Shown here one piece after another: positions 7,925-16,249 of a DNA stretch of 32,640 nt. The stretch comes from Mangrovicoccus ximenensis. Its GTDB lineage: Bacteria > Pseudomonadota > Alphaproteobacteria > Rhodobacterales > Rhodobacteraceae. The position numbers and the translations under genes are program-made. Each line of letters opens with the position of its first letter. Within the stretch, counting starts at the first letter, position 1. The notes below the pieces were generated by a model. That model saw only the letters and a program-made list of their open reading frames with translations. It was not told the DNA's origin and did no database searches. The DNA lies in contig NZ_QBKZ01000023.1 in assembly GCF_003056725.1 (NCBI RefSeq), forward strand, positions 22,123 to 54,762. The letters are read 5' to 3'.

Positions 7925-8428
7925 AAGCTTGCCCGCGCCGAGCGCCTTGGCCAGCTGCACCGCCGCCATGCCGACGCCGCCGGTCGCGCCGAGAACAAGC
8001 ACGGTCTCGCCGGGCTTGAGCTGGCCACGCTCCGTGAGCGCGAACCACGCGGTCTGGTAGACCAGCCCGAACGCCGCCGCCACGTCGAAGGGCAGCGCGT
8101 CGGGCATCGGGAAGCAGTAGCCCGCGGGCAGGCGGATCTTGCCGGCATAGGTGCCGTATTCCGGCAGCACCATGACCCGCTGGCCGATTTCCAGTCCCGT
8201 GACATCCGCCCCGAGCGCCGAGACGGTGCCCGCCCCCGCCAGTCCCGGCGAGAAGGGAAAGGGCGGCTTTTTCTGGTACTTGCCCTCGATATAGAGGATG
8301 TCGGGAAAATTCGCCTCCGCCGCGGCGATGTCGACCACGGCCTCGCCCGGCCCGGGTACCGGATCGGGCAGCTCGCCGTATTCGGCCTGGTCGAAGGGCG
8401 TGAATTCCCGGACGATGACGGCTTTCAT
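7925..8428 (-). pseudogene. Zinc-free MDR-family NADPH:quinone oxidoreductase, 3'-truncated
   Basis: The first about 167 codons encode a quinone oxidoreductase/enoyl reductase of the MDR family: MKAVIVREFTPFDQAEYGEL, the GroES-like domain, then the Rossmann nucleotide motif LVLGATGGVGMAAVQLAKA (about residues 144-162). After GAGK the homology ends at about 7925. The open frame continues to 7796 only as antisense of the plus-strand membrane protein gene. The normal length is about 325 aa, so half of the cofactor domain is gone and the product is unlikely to work. It starts 1 bp after the CoA-transferase stop, as the last gene of the badI operon. A reductase acting on an unsaturated acyl-CoA or quinone would have fitted. 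Confidence 0.8.
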
Positions 8429-8429
8429 C

Positions 8430-9575
8430 TCAGCTCCTCCCGGCCAGTTCGGCCCCGAGGCAGGCATCGGTATCCGCGCCGAGCGCCGGGGCAGCGCGTG
8501 CGCTGTCCGCGGCCGCGCGGAAGCCCGGCACCACCGGCACCGGCAGCGCGGCCATCTCGTCCCCGCCCTGCCCGGCAATGCGGGCCTCGAAGATGCCGCG
8601 TTCGCGGAAATGCGGATCGGCCTGCGCCTCTTCCAGCGTGCGGACGATGGAGCAGCAGCAATCGGCCGTCTCGAAGACCGCCTGCCAATGCGCGGCATCG
8701 CGGGATTTCAGGATCGCGCCGACGGCGGCCGTGGTCGCCGCCGGATCACGGGCGTCATCTGCCAGTGCCGGGTCGAGCCCGATGGCGGCGCAGAAGCTGT
8801 CCCAGAATTTCTGCTCGATCGGCGCGCAGGCGGCGAAGCGGCCGCAGGCCAGCGGGTAGAGCCGGTAGCGCGGGCTGCCCCCGGTCACCAGCGCGTCGCC
8901 GTTGCCGGGCCAGTCGCCGGTCACCTGCCCCTCGCCCTGCGCCCAGTACATGAACGGGAAGAGGTTCTCCGCCATGGCGATGTCGAGCATCGCGCCCTCG
9001 CCGGTGCGTTCCCGCCGCCAGAGCGCCATCAGGATGTTGACGAGCGCCGGATAGGTCCCGCCGGCGATGTCGGCGGTCAGCGCGGGCGGCAGCACAGGCA
9101 CATCCGCCGTGCCGCAGCTCAGCGCCAGCATCCCGGCATCTCCCTGGAAGTTCATGTCGTGACCGGCGGCCAGCGCCTTCGGCCCGGTCTGGCCATAGCC
9201 GGTGATTGCGCAGTAGATGATGTCCGGATTGATCTTGCGCATGTCCTCGTAGGCGAGGCCGAGCCGCGCCATGACGCCGGGGCGGAACTGCTCCACCACG
9301 ATGTCGGCGCTCTCGATCAGCGGCACCAGCCGCGCGCGCGCCTCCGGGTCCTTGAGGTCGAGCGCGATGCTTTTCTTGCCCCTGTTGAGGAGCTGGAAGT
9401 TGGAGCTGTCGCCGCCGTCCCATTTCGGGACATAGCTGCGCATCTCCTCGCCGCGTCCGGGACGCTCGACCTTGATCACCTCGGCCCCGGCCTCGGCCAG
9501 CACCAGCGTCGCCATCGGCCCGGGCAGCAGGGTGGAGAAATCCAGAACGCGGATGCCGTCGAGCGCCCCTTTCAT
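8430..9575 (-). CDS. Class III CoA-transferase / acyl-CoA racemase (CaiB/BaiF family)
   Basis: 381-aa CaiB/BaiF-family enzyme. These move CoA between carboxylic acids or epimerise 2-methylacyl-CoAs. The N-terminal LDGIRVLDFSTLLPGPMATL and GAEVIKVERP blocks are typical. The GHD motif is at residues 138-140 and an Asp lies at 169 in TADIAGG, in the position of the family's catalytic Asp. The CCC at mid-protein is unusual. It lies 3 bp after the hydroxyacyl-CoA dehydrogenase stop and 1 bp before the oxidoreductase start. In this operon it could recycle CoA between pathway intermediates and incoming acid, as an alternative to the ATP-dependent ligase, or racemise a branched or cyclic acyl-CoA. 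The exact reaction cannot be told. Confidence 0.88.
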   Translation of the reverse strand: MKGALDGIRVLDFSTLLPGPMATLVLAEAGAEVIKVERPGRGEEMRSYVPKWDGGDSSNFQLLNRGKKSIALDLKDPEARARLVPLIESADIVVEQFRPGVMARLGLAYEDMRKINPDIIYCAITGYGQTGPKALAAGHDMNFQGDAGMLALSCGTADVPVLPPALTADIAGGTYPALVNILMALWRRERTGEGAMLDIAMAENLFPFMYWAQGEGQVTGDWPGNGDALVTGGSPRYRLYPLACGRFAACAPIEQKFWDSFCAAIGLDPALADDARDPAATTAAVGAILKSRDAAHWQAVFETADCCCSIVRTLEEAQADPHFRERGIFEARIAGQGGDEMAALPVPVVPGFRAAADSARAAPALGADTDACLGAELAGRS

Positions 9576-9578
9576 GGC

Positions 9579-11081
9579 TCAGCCCTCCCGCGTCTTGGCG
9601 ACCACGGCGGCGCGCGCGGGCGCATAGCCCGGCTGGCCGGTCATGGCGAGGATCGCGGAGCTGACGTCGTAATGGCGCGCGAGCCCGCCGCGGGTGACGC
9701 GCTCCAGCGGGCCGTCGGGATAGCCGAGACCCATGCAGCAGGTCTTGTCCATGTCCGCCGCCGTCGCCAGCCCCTCGTCGAGGAAGCGCAGCGCGTCGTT
9801 GTATTTCGGACGGACAAGGCGGTCGACGATGCGGCCGGGCTGGTCGGCGCAGACCACCACGTCGAAGCCCGCGACCTCGAAGATCGCGCGCGCGGCGGCC
9901 AGGGCGGCCGGATCGGTCTGCGGACGGCGCACCAGCTCGATGAGGTTCGAGGGCGCGTCGTCGCCGTTGCGGTAGCGCGCGAAACCGACCACGTTCGACG
10001 GCCCGCCATTGAGCGACTCGCCGGTATGGACGCCGAGGCATTCGGTATCGAGTTCCACCACGACGGCCGTCTTGCCGGTATCCGGCGCGAAGCCGCCGCC
10101 GAGATGGATGGTCACAGGCGCATCCTCGCTGGCCGCGTCAAGGAACGCCCCGCCCTCGGGGAAGGACCGGCTCCCGCCCGCCGAGACAATTGCGTAGCCC
10201 GGCGCTTCGGTCGCCTTCGGCGGCGTCTGCCCGGTCAGCAGGCCGGAGCCCGACTTGTTGCCCAGCCGTCCGGCGGCGACCATGCGGCGGCAGAGCGGCG
10301 GCACGGCGGCGCGCTTGTCGAGCGTGATCGGATAGAAGGCCTCGCCGAGGCGGACCTGCGTATCCAGGCCAATCAGGTCGAGGAGCGTGCAGGGCCCCAT
10401 CTTGTAGCCGAGCCCCGACTTGATCGCGATGTCGATATCCTCGGCCGAGCACAGCCCCGCCTCGATCGCGCGGATCACGTCGTTGTTGAAGGGCACCAAG
10501 AGCGCGTTGAGGATGAAGCCCGGCTTGTCCTGCGTCTCGACGGGGATCTGCTTGCAGGCCTCGGTCCAGGCCCATGCCGCGTCGAAGGTTTCGTCCGAGG
10601 TGTTGATGCCGCGGGACATCTCGATCAGCTTCATCACCTGCGCGGGCAGGCAGAAATGCATCCCCACCACGCGGTCGTCGCGGCCCGAACCGCCGGCGAT
10701 CTCGGTGATCGAGAGCGTCGAGGTGTTGGAGGCGAAGATCGTGCTCTCCTTGCAGATGCCGTTCAGCTTGCCGAACAGCTCCTTCTTCACGTCCAGGTTC
10801 TCGAAGATCGCCTCGATCACCAGGTCGCAATCGGCGAGCGCCTCGAGGTCTGTGGCGTCGGACATGCGCGCCAGCGTGGCGTCGCGGTCCTCTGCGGTCA
10901 TGCGGCCCTTCTCGACCGACTTGCCGAAGAACTTCTCGGCCGCGCCGCGCTGGCGGGCAAGCGCATCGGCGGACATGTCGAAGCAGATCGTGTCAAACCC
11001 TGCGCGCGCCGCGACGATGGCGATGCCCGCCCCCATGGTGCCGCCTGCCCCGCAGACGGCGACTGTCTTGATACCGGTCAT
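9579..11081 (-). CDS. 3-hydroxyacyl-CoA dehydrogenase, two-domain form
   Basis: 500-aa NAD-dependent dehydrogenase of beta-oxidation. The Rossmann motif VAVCGAGGTMGAGIA is at residues about 7-21, and the C-terminal helical domain appears twice (around 185-285 and 395-490; the second has IVDRLVRPKYNDALRFLDEG). The substrate-side motif reads HFCLPAQVMKLIEM, where most family members have HFFNPAPVMKLVE. The catalytic His is kept, but the FNP bases are altered, perhaps reflecting an unusual acyl group. The start overlaps the acyl-CoA dehydrogenase stop (ATGA). It probably acts on the ring-opened dicarboxylyl-CoA product. Thiolase is not in the window. Confidence 0.88.
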   Translation of the reverse strand: MTGIKTVAVCGAGGTMGAGIAIVAARAGFDTICFDMSADALARQRGAAEKFFGKSVEKGRMTAEDRDATLARMSDATDLEALADCDLVIEAIFENLDVKKELFGKLNGICKESTIFASNTSTLSITEIAGGSGRDDRVVGMHFCLPAQVMKLIEMSRGINTSDETFDAAWAWTEACKQIPVETQDKPGFILNALLVPFNNDVIRAIEAGLCSAEDIDIAIKSGLGYKMGPCTLLDLIGLDTQVRLGEAFYPITLDKRAAVPPLCRRMVAAGRLGNKSGSGLLTGQTPPKATEAPGYAIVSAGGSRSFPEGGAFLDAASEDAPVTIHLGGGFAPDTGKTAVVVELDTECLGVHTGESLNGGPSNVVGFARYRNGDDAPSNLIELVRRPQTDPAALAAARAIFEVAGFDVVVCADQPGRIVDRLVRPKYNDALRFLDEGLATAADMDKTCCMGLGYPDGPLERVTRGGLARHYDVSSAILAMTGQPGYAPARAAVVAKTREG

Positions 11082-12244
11082 TTTACGATGAAACTCCGTC
11101 CGATGAGCTGGCGGTGGACCTGGTTGGTGCCTTCCCAGATCTGGGTGATCTTGGCGTCGCGCATCAGCCGCTCCGCCCGGTAGTCGCGGCAATAGCCATA
11201 GCCGCCGTGGAACTGGACGCATTCGGTGGCCATCTTCATGGCCAGGTCCGAGGCGCGCAGTTTGGCCAGCGAGGCCTCCATGCCGAAATCGGTCTCGCCG
11301 CCATCGACCATGGAGGCGACGTAATCGAGCCATTTCTCGGTCATCAGCAATTCGCCCGCGAGGTCGGCCAGAGTGAACTGGTTGCCCTGGAACTCCAGCA
11401 CCTTCTTGCGGCTCTGCACCCGCTCGGAACCGTAGGCCACCATGTCCTTGAAGGCCGCCCGCGCGATGCCGAGCGCATGGGCTGCCACCGAGGGGCGCGA
11501 GCGGTTGAGCGATCCGAGCAGGATCTTCAGCCCGTCGCCCGGCTCCTGCAGCAGGTTGGCGCGCGGCACGCGCACCCCGTCGAAGGCCAGCGAACAGGTC
11601 GAGGAGCCGTTATGGCCCATCTTCTTCTCTTTCGAGATGACGCTGAAGCCCTCGGCGCCCTTCTCCAGGATCAGCGCGGAGATCGCCTTCTTGGGGTCCT
11701 CGATCCCGGCCCATTTGCCGAAGACGAGGTAGCGGTCGGCCACGTCGCCGTTCGAGATGAAGCACTTGCCGCCCTTGACGATGATGTCGTCGCCATCCTC
11801 GGTGAAGGTTGTCTTCATGCCGGTCGCGTCCGAGCCGGCGGTGGGCTCGGTGATCGCCAGCGCGCCGAGGCCGCCCTCGGCGATGCAGGGCAGGAGGCGC
11901 GCCTTCTGCTCCTCGCTGCCGTATTCGATCAGCGGCTTCATGCCGTGGTAGTTCGTGGCGTAGATGATGCCCGTCGAGGCGCAGGCCTCGGAGATGATCG
12001 ACACGATCTCCAGATAGAGCCGGAACGACATAGGCATGCCGCCATAGGCCTCGGGCACGAAGACCGCGTTCAGGCCGAGCGCGTTGATCGCCTCGACATT
12101 CTTCCAGGGGAATTCGCCGGTGGCGTCGATGTGTTCGGCATTCGGCGCGATCACCTCGTCGGTCATGCGCTGCACCTGGTCGAGGATCGCCTGTTCGTCC
12201 TCGTCCCAGTTCCGCGAGCGGAGCACTTTCTCGTACATGTTCAT
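11078..12244 (-). CDS. aliB: Acyl-CoA dehydrogenase, AliB-like (cyclohexanecarboxyl-CoA dehydrogenase)
   Basis: 388-aa flavoprotein of the acyl-CoA dehydrogenase family that would introduce the 1,2 double bond in the acyl-CoA. It shows the N-terminal helical domain, the ITEPTAGSD block (about 134-142), FISNG, and the C-terminal FHGGYGYCRDYRAERLMRDA with the catalytic-base motif QIWEGTNQVHRQL (Glu at about 371). The start ATG at 12244 shares one base with the stop of the SDR gene. The AliB assignment rests on context: homologues of all other steps of cyclohexanecarboxylate degradation surround it. From its sequence alone it could be any short-chain or branched acyl-CoA dehydrogenase. The electron acceptor would be ETF. 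Confidence 0.8.
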   Translation of the reverse strand: MNMYEKVLRSRNWDEDEQAILDQVQRMTDEVIAPNAEHIDATGEFPWKNVEAINALGLNAVFVPEAYGGMPMSFRLYLEIVSIISEACASTGIIYATNYHGMKPLIEYGSEEQKARLLPCIAEGGLGALAITEPTAGSDATGMKTTFTEDGDDIIVKGGKCFISNGDVADRYLVFGKWAGIEDPKKAISALILEKGAEGFSVISKEKKMGHNGSSTCSLAFDGVRVPRANLLQEPGDGLKILLGSLNRSRPSVAAHALGIARAAFKDMVAYGSERVQSRKKVLEFQGNQFTLADLAGELLMTEKWLDYVASMVDGGETDFGMEASLAKLRASDLAMKMATECVQFHGGYGYCRDYRAERLMRDAKITQIWEGTNQVHRQLIGRSFIVK

Positions 12245-12948
12245 CAGTGGTTCATCCCTTGTGCGCCGTCGATGTAGATCGTCTCGCCGGTGAGGAATCC
12301 GATCGCCTCGCCGAAGAGCGCGGCAACCAGCCGGGCAACATCCCCGGGCTGGCCCGGCGCGCCGGTCGGAATGCGGCTGGCCATCCAGGCCTTGACCTTC
12401 TCGCGGGCGAGGAAGTCGCGGTTGAGGTCGGTCTCGATGTAGCCGGGCGCGACATTCATCACGCGGATGCCGTCCTTGGCCCATTCGACCGCCATGCAGC
12501 GGGTCATCGCCGCGACCGCGGCCTTCGAACCGCAATAGGCCAGGTTGTCGGGCACGCCGAGCTTGTCGAAGAACGAGCCGATATTGACGATCGTGCCGCC
12601 GTTCTCCCGCAGGTGCGGATAGGCCTCGCGCGCGGCCACCATGACGGCGGTGGTGTTGAGCGCGAAGGTGCGGTCGAAATCCTCGGTGGTCAGCGAGGCG
12701 ATCGGCCCGCCGATATGGACGCCCGCATTGTTGACGAGCCCGGCGACCGGGCCGCGGGCGGCGGCCTCCGCCATGGCGGATTTCACCGCCGCCTCGTCGG
12801 TCATGTCGCAGGCGATGCCGTGGCCGACCTCAGCCGCGCCCGAGCGCGACAGGCAGACGACCTGCCAGCCGCGGCTGTCGAGCTCCGCCGCGATGGCCGC
12901 GCCGATCCCCTTGGAGGCGCCGGTGACGATGATCTGTCCTTCAGGCAT
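12244..12948 (-). CDS. badH: Short-chain dehydrogenase, BadH-like (2-hydroxycyclohexanecarboxyl-CoA dehydrogenase)
   Basis: 234-aa classical SDR. The cofactor motif TGASKGIG is at residues 9-16, NNAG at 73-76, structural Asn at 98, and the catalytic set is Ser125, Tyr138 and Lys142 (YCGSK). The C-terminal GETIYIDGAQGMNH is standard. In Rhodopseudomonas palustris, BadH oxidises 2-hydroxycyclohexane-1-carboxyl-CoA to the 2-keto form, and its neighbours there match the neighbours here. The gene overlaps the upstream hydratase by 8 bp and the downstream dehydrogenase by 1 bp. Sequence alone would allow a beta-ketoacyl reductase (FabG-like) reading. The operon favours the BadH role. Confidence 0.78.
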   Translation of the reverse strand: MPEGQIIVTGASKGIGAAIAAELDSRGWQVVCLSRSGAAEVGHGIACDMTDEAAVKSAMAEAAARGPVAGLVNNAGVHIGGPIASLTTEDFDRTFALNTTAVMVAAREAYPHLRENGGTIVNIGSFFDKLGVPDNLAYCGSKAAVAAMTRCMAVEWAKDGIRVMNVAPGYIETDLNRDFLAREKVKAWMASRIPTGAPGQPGDVARLVAALFGEAIGFLTGETIYIDGAQGMNH

Positions 12949-13711
12949 CCTTGAACTCCGGTTTGCGTTTCTCGTCGAAGGCGGCCATGCCTTCCTCGGC
13001 GTCGTTCATGCGGTAGGCCATCGTCGACAGCTCCGCCTCGACGCGCAGCCCCTCGGTCAGCGGCAGGTCGCCGGCGCGCTGCACGGCGCGGCGGGCAAAT
13101 TGCAGCGCGGGCAGGCTGTAGCGGGTGAACCACCCGGCGAAGTCGAGCCCGGCCTCCATCAGGTCGCCCTCGGCCACCGCATTGACAAGGCCGATGCGCT
13201 CGGCCTCCTCGGCCTTGACGTTGCGCCCGGTCATGATGATCTCGAGCGCGCGGCCCTCGCCCACCAGCCGCGGCAGGCGCTGCGTGCCGCCATAGCCGGG
13301 GATCAGCCCCAGCTTGATCTCGGGCAGGCCGAAAACGGCATTGGGCGACGCGATGCGGAAGGTGCAGGCCAGCGCCAGTTCCGAGCCGCCGCCGAAAGCA
13401 TAGCCGTTGACCAGCGCCACGGAAGGAACCGGCAGCGTGTCGAGCTTGGCGAAGACCGCCTGGCCCAGCTCCGCCCCGGTGAGCTGGTTCATCAGCGGCC
13501 GGTGGCGCAGCTCCTTGATGTCGGCGCCCGCACAGAACGCCTTGTCGCCCGCGCCGGTGACCAGGAGCGCGCGGATGCCCTCCATCGCCGCGACCTCGTC
13601 GAAGGCGCTGCCGATCTCGCGCAGGATGGCGAAGCTCAGCGCGTTCAGCGCCTCGGGGCGGTTGAGCGTCAGAACGGCAATGTCGCCGTTCCGCGTGAGT
13701 TCAACGGACAT
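12941..13711 (-). CDS. badK: Enoyl-CoA hydratase, BadK-like (cyclohex-1-ene-1-carboxyl-CoA hydratase)
   Basis: 256-aa crotonase-family hydratase. The oxyanion-hole segments are FCAGADIKE (59-67) and NGYAFGGGSELALAC (102-116). Both catalytic glutamates of true hydratases are present, at 111 and 131 (LPEIKLGLIPGYGG). It would add water to the ring double bond to give the 2-hydroxycyclohexane acyl-CoA. It starts 3 bp after the CoA-ligase stop and overlaps the SDR gene. The BadK name is inferred from the gene set. A general short-chain enoyl-CoA hydratase is the alternative. Confidence 0.82.
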   Translation of the reverse strand: MSVELTRNGDIAVLTLNRPEALNALSFAILREIGSAFDEVAAMEGIRALLVTGAGDKAFCAGADIKELRHRPLMNQLTGAELGQAVFAKLDTLPVPSVALVNGYAFGGGSELALACTFRIASPNAVFGLPEIKLGLIPGYGGTQRLPRLVGEGRALEIIMTGRNVKAEEAERIGLVNAVAEGDLMEAGLDFAGWFTRYSLPALQFARRAVQRAGDLPLTEGLRVEAELSTMAYRMNDAEEGMAAFDEKRKPEFKDA

Positions 13712-13714
13712 GGA

Positions 13715-15331
13715 TCAGACCTTTTCCTCGATGTAGCGGACGGGCTGCGGCGCGATCTCGCCGCGCTTGACCATCTCGGTCAGCTCCCGCTTCAGGATCT
13801 TGCCGCTCGGCGTCAGCGGCAGCGTGTCGACCGCCAGGAACCATTCGGGCATGTCGAATTTCGACAGGCCTTCGCGCGCCAGGTGGTTCAACATCTCGGC
13901 CGCGTCGACCTCGCCGATCACGGCAAGGCAGACCTTCTCGCCCAGGCGGTCATCGGCCACGCCGAAGGCGGCGGCCTTGTCGATGCGCGGATGCGTCAGC
14001 GTCAGCGCCTCGATCCGCGAGGGATAGATGTTGTGGCCGCCGCGGATGATCAGGTCCTTGATCCGGCCCTCGATGCGCAGGTTGCCCTCGCCGTCGAACG
14101 AGCCCAGATCGCCCGACAGCAGGTAGCCGTGGCGGTTGAAGGTCTTCTCGGTCGCCGCCTGGTTGGCGAAATAGCCCAGCATCATCGCCGCGCCGCGCCC
14201 GCCGATCTCGCCGGACTGGCCCTGCGGCAGCTCGATGTCGGGGTTCTCGGGGTCCCAGATCTTCACGTCATAGGCCGGTCCGCCGCGCCCGCAGGTGGAG
14301 ATCCAGACCCGCCGCTCGTCGCCCGGATGGGTGTATTGATGCGAGGAACACTCGGTCATGCCGTAGATGTTCTGCGGCGTGATCCCCTGGTCTACGAAGG
14401 CCTTGGCCACGACTTCCGGGATCGGCGCGCCAGCCATGTAGAAGGTCTGGACCTGGCCGATGCGCGGCAGGCCGCGGGATTTCTGCTCGGCGAGGATGTC
14501 CATCGCATGGGTCGGCACGCCCATTACATAGGTCGCGCCGGTTTCGAGGATCCAGTCGAGACGGCTCATGCCCTTCGGCGGATCGTCCATCACCAGCGTG
14601 CCGCCGCAGACCAGCCACTGCCCCAGCGCCACCCAGGCGATGTGGTGCGAGAACGGGCTGAGCGTCAGGATCACCGAGCTGGAATCGAGCGCCCAGTCGC
14701 GCACCAGGTCGCGGGCATTGGCCAGAAGCGTGTTGCACGAATGCATGACGCATTTCGGCTTGCCCGTGGTGCCCGAGGTGAAGGCCAGATAGGCGACGCT
14801 GTCCGGGTTGGCATGCGGCTGCCGGTCGAGCTGGGTGATGTGGTTGGGAAAGTTCTGGAGCGTGTAGACCTTCTTGAGGAAGGGCAGTTCCGCCAGCATC
14901 GCGTCGAAATCCTTCGCCGCGCGGTCGGCGCCCCAGCCGTCTTCGGTCAGCAGCGCGCTGGCCGAAAGCTCGGTCAGGAGCTCGATGATCTCGGCACAGG
15001 TATAGCTGCGGTGGAGCGACGGGTTGCAGGCGATGCCCTCGCGCGAACAGGCGAGGAAGGTGATGACCACCTCGACCCGGTTCGACATCCAGATCGCCAC
15101 CCGGTCGCCCGCGCCGATGCCGCGGTCGACGAAGCTGTCGGCCATCGCGTCGGTGCGCGCCTTCAGCGTCTCCCAGTCGAGCCGGGACCGGCCGTCCCTG
15201 AGCGCCAGGCCCCTCGGGTTCTCCGCGGCATGGCGGGCGGCCATCTGGTAGAAGGTTTCGTCCTGCCAGAGGCCTGCATCGTAATAGCTGCGGGCCGCCG
15301 ACGGATCATGCAGCGTCAGGAACGGTTTCAT
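13715..15331 (-). CDS. aliA: Acyl-CoA synthetase, AliA-like (cyclohexanecarboxylate-CoA ligase)
   Basis: 538-aa AMP-forming ligase that would activate the imported acid to its CoA thioester. The phosphate-binding loop TSGTTGKPK is at residues 185-193. The adenine/AMP motif YGMTECSSHQY, the SGDLG motif, the hinge GRIKDLIIRGGHNIYPSRIE and the C-terminal catalytic Lys in PLTPSGKILKREL are all present. The MTECSSHQY and GEIGGRGA stretches fit the AliA subgroup as I know it. It begins 22 bp after the BadI-like gene. Medium-chain or aromatic-acid ligase activity is the main alternative. Confidence 0.82.
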   Translation of the reverse strand: MKPFLTLHDPSAARSYYDAGLWQDETFYQMAARHAAENPRGLALRDGRSRLDWETLKARTDAMADSFVDRGIGAGDRVAIWMSNRVEVVITFLACSREGIACNPSLHRSYTCAEIIELLTELSASALLTEDGWGADRAAKDFDAMLAELPFLKKVYTLQNFPNHITQLDRQPHANPDSVAYLAFTSGTTGKPKCVMHSCNTLLANARDLVRDWALDSSSVILTLSPFSHHIAWVALGQWLVCGGTLVMDDPPKGMSRLDWILETGATYVMGVPTHAMDILAEQKSRGLPRIGQVQTFYMAGAPIPEVVAKAFVDQGITPQNIYGMTECSSHQYTHPGDERRVWISTCGRGGPAYDVKIWDPENPDIELPQGQSGEIGGRGAAMMLGYFANQAATEKTFNRHGYLLSGDLGSFDGEGNLRIEGRIKDLIIRGGHNIYPSRIEALTLTHPRIDKAAAFGVADDRLGEKVCLAVIGEVDAAEMLNHLAREGLSKFDMPEWFLAVDTLPLTPSGKILKRELTEMVKRGEIAPQPVRYIEEKV

Positions 15332-15353
15332 GGCTGTCTCCCCCTGCCTCGCG

Positions 15354-16133
15354 TTACTGGCCGAACTTCGACGGATCGGGCTTGCGGCGCCCGTTGAAGC
15401 TTTCGTTCAGCTCCTTGTGCTCGGCGGTCTTCAGGTACTGGGTCAGCAGCAGGTCATGGGTGACCCGCGACAGCCCGCCGACGCCGCCATGGCGGGCGTT
15501 GAAGGCGCCCTTGATCGAAGCCAGCGCGAAGGAGCCGCGCTCGGCGATTTCCAGCGCGAATTCGCGGGTCTTCTCGGCCAGCTCGGCATCCGGGACGACG
15601 CGGTTGATCATGCCGATCTCAAGCGCCTCGGCCGCGGTCATCTTCTTGTTGCAGTACCAGATTTCCTTGGCGCGCTTCTTGCCCACCAGGTCCTCCAGGT
15701 ACCAGGTGCCGTAGCCCGCATCGAAGGAGCCCATCATCGGGCCGACCTGGCGGAAGACCGCGCTTTCCTTGGCGATGGTCACGTCGCAGACGACCTGCAG
15801 CACGTTGCCGCCGCCGACCGCGAAGCCGTTGACGCTGGCGATCACCGGCTTCTGCAGCTTGTCGATTGCCTCGTACATTTCCAGCACCGGCAGCGTCCCG
15901 GCATAGAGGCGCGTGTCCTCCATCCCGTCCTTCTGTCCGCCGATGCAGAAGAACCGGTCGCCCGCGCCGGTCAGCACCACGACCCGGGTGCGGGTCTCGC
16001 GGCGGATTGCCTCGATGCAGTCGCGGATCTCGTGGCACATGGTCTCGGTGAACATGTTGCCGTTTTCCGGCCGGTTCAGCGTGATGGTCCCGACGGGGCC
16101 GTCCTCCTGGTACAGGATTTCGCTGTAGCTCAT
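15354..16133 (-). CDS. badI: BadI-like 2-ketocyclohexanecarboxyl-CoA hydrolase (ring-cleaving crotonase)
   Basis: 259-aa crotonase-superfamily protein, the same size as BadI. The key evidence is the block RQVGPMMGSFDAGYGTWYLE (128-147) with KKRAKEIWYCNKKMTAAEA after it. These belong to the BadI/MenB subgroup, which makes or breaks C-C bonds beside a ketone, rather than to hydratases. The paired hydratase glutamates are missing: 110-112 reads NVL and no PEI motif exists. BadI hydrolyses 2-ketocyclohexane-1-carboxyl-CoA to pimeloyl-CoA, opening the ring. It is the first gene of the operon, with a GGGAG ribosome-binding site and a sigma-54 promoter about 40 bp upstream. A naphthoate-synthase role is unlikely because no menaquinone genes are nearby. 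Confidence 0.82.
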   Translation of the reverse strand: MSYSEILYQEDGPVGTITLNRPENGNMFTETMCHEIRDCIEAIRRETRTRVVVLTGAGDRFFCIGGQKDGMEDTRLYAGTLPVLEMYEAIDKLQKPVIASVNGFAVGGGNVLQVVCDVTIAKESAVFRQVGPMMGSFDAGYGTWYLEDLVGKKRAKEIWYCNKKMTAAEALEIGMINRVVPDAELAEKTREFALEIAERGSFALASIKGAFNARHGGVGGLSRVTHDLLLTQYLKTAEHKELNESFNGRRKPDPSKFGQ

Positions 16134-16181
16134 GGTCTGTCTCCCTTCCGACGGCTGGAGCCGCGTTCTGTCCCCGAAAGA

Positions 16182-16197
16182 TGCAATCCATGTGCCA
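16182..16197 (-). promoter_or_regulatory. Sigma-54 promoter of the badI operon
   Basis: The minus strand reads TGGCACATGGATTGCA, which matches the -24/-12 consensus TGGCAC-N5-TTGCA at every defined base. The -12 GC lies about 50 bp upstream of the badI-like ATG, so transcription should begin near 16172. Such promoters need an AAA+ enhancer-binding activator, whose gene is not in the window. An almost identical site precedes the TRAP operon at 19323. Confidence 0.85.
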
Positions 16198-16249
16198 GCG
16201 TGGCCGGTGCGCGGACATGGAGGCGAAGTTTCCGCCGGGCGGACAGGAA

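Noticed and set aside
8298..11183. Very long plus-strand open frame (about 960 codons)
   Set aside because: Antisense to the CoA-transferase and hydroxyacyl-CoA dehydrogenase genes, which carry clear motifs and codon bias. No family features of its own.
12641..15397. Very long plus-strand open frame (about 900 codons)
   Set aside because: It lies antisense to the SDR, hydratase and ligase genes. Its translation is rich in Arg, Gly, Asp and His without motifs, and it is an artefact of high GC.
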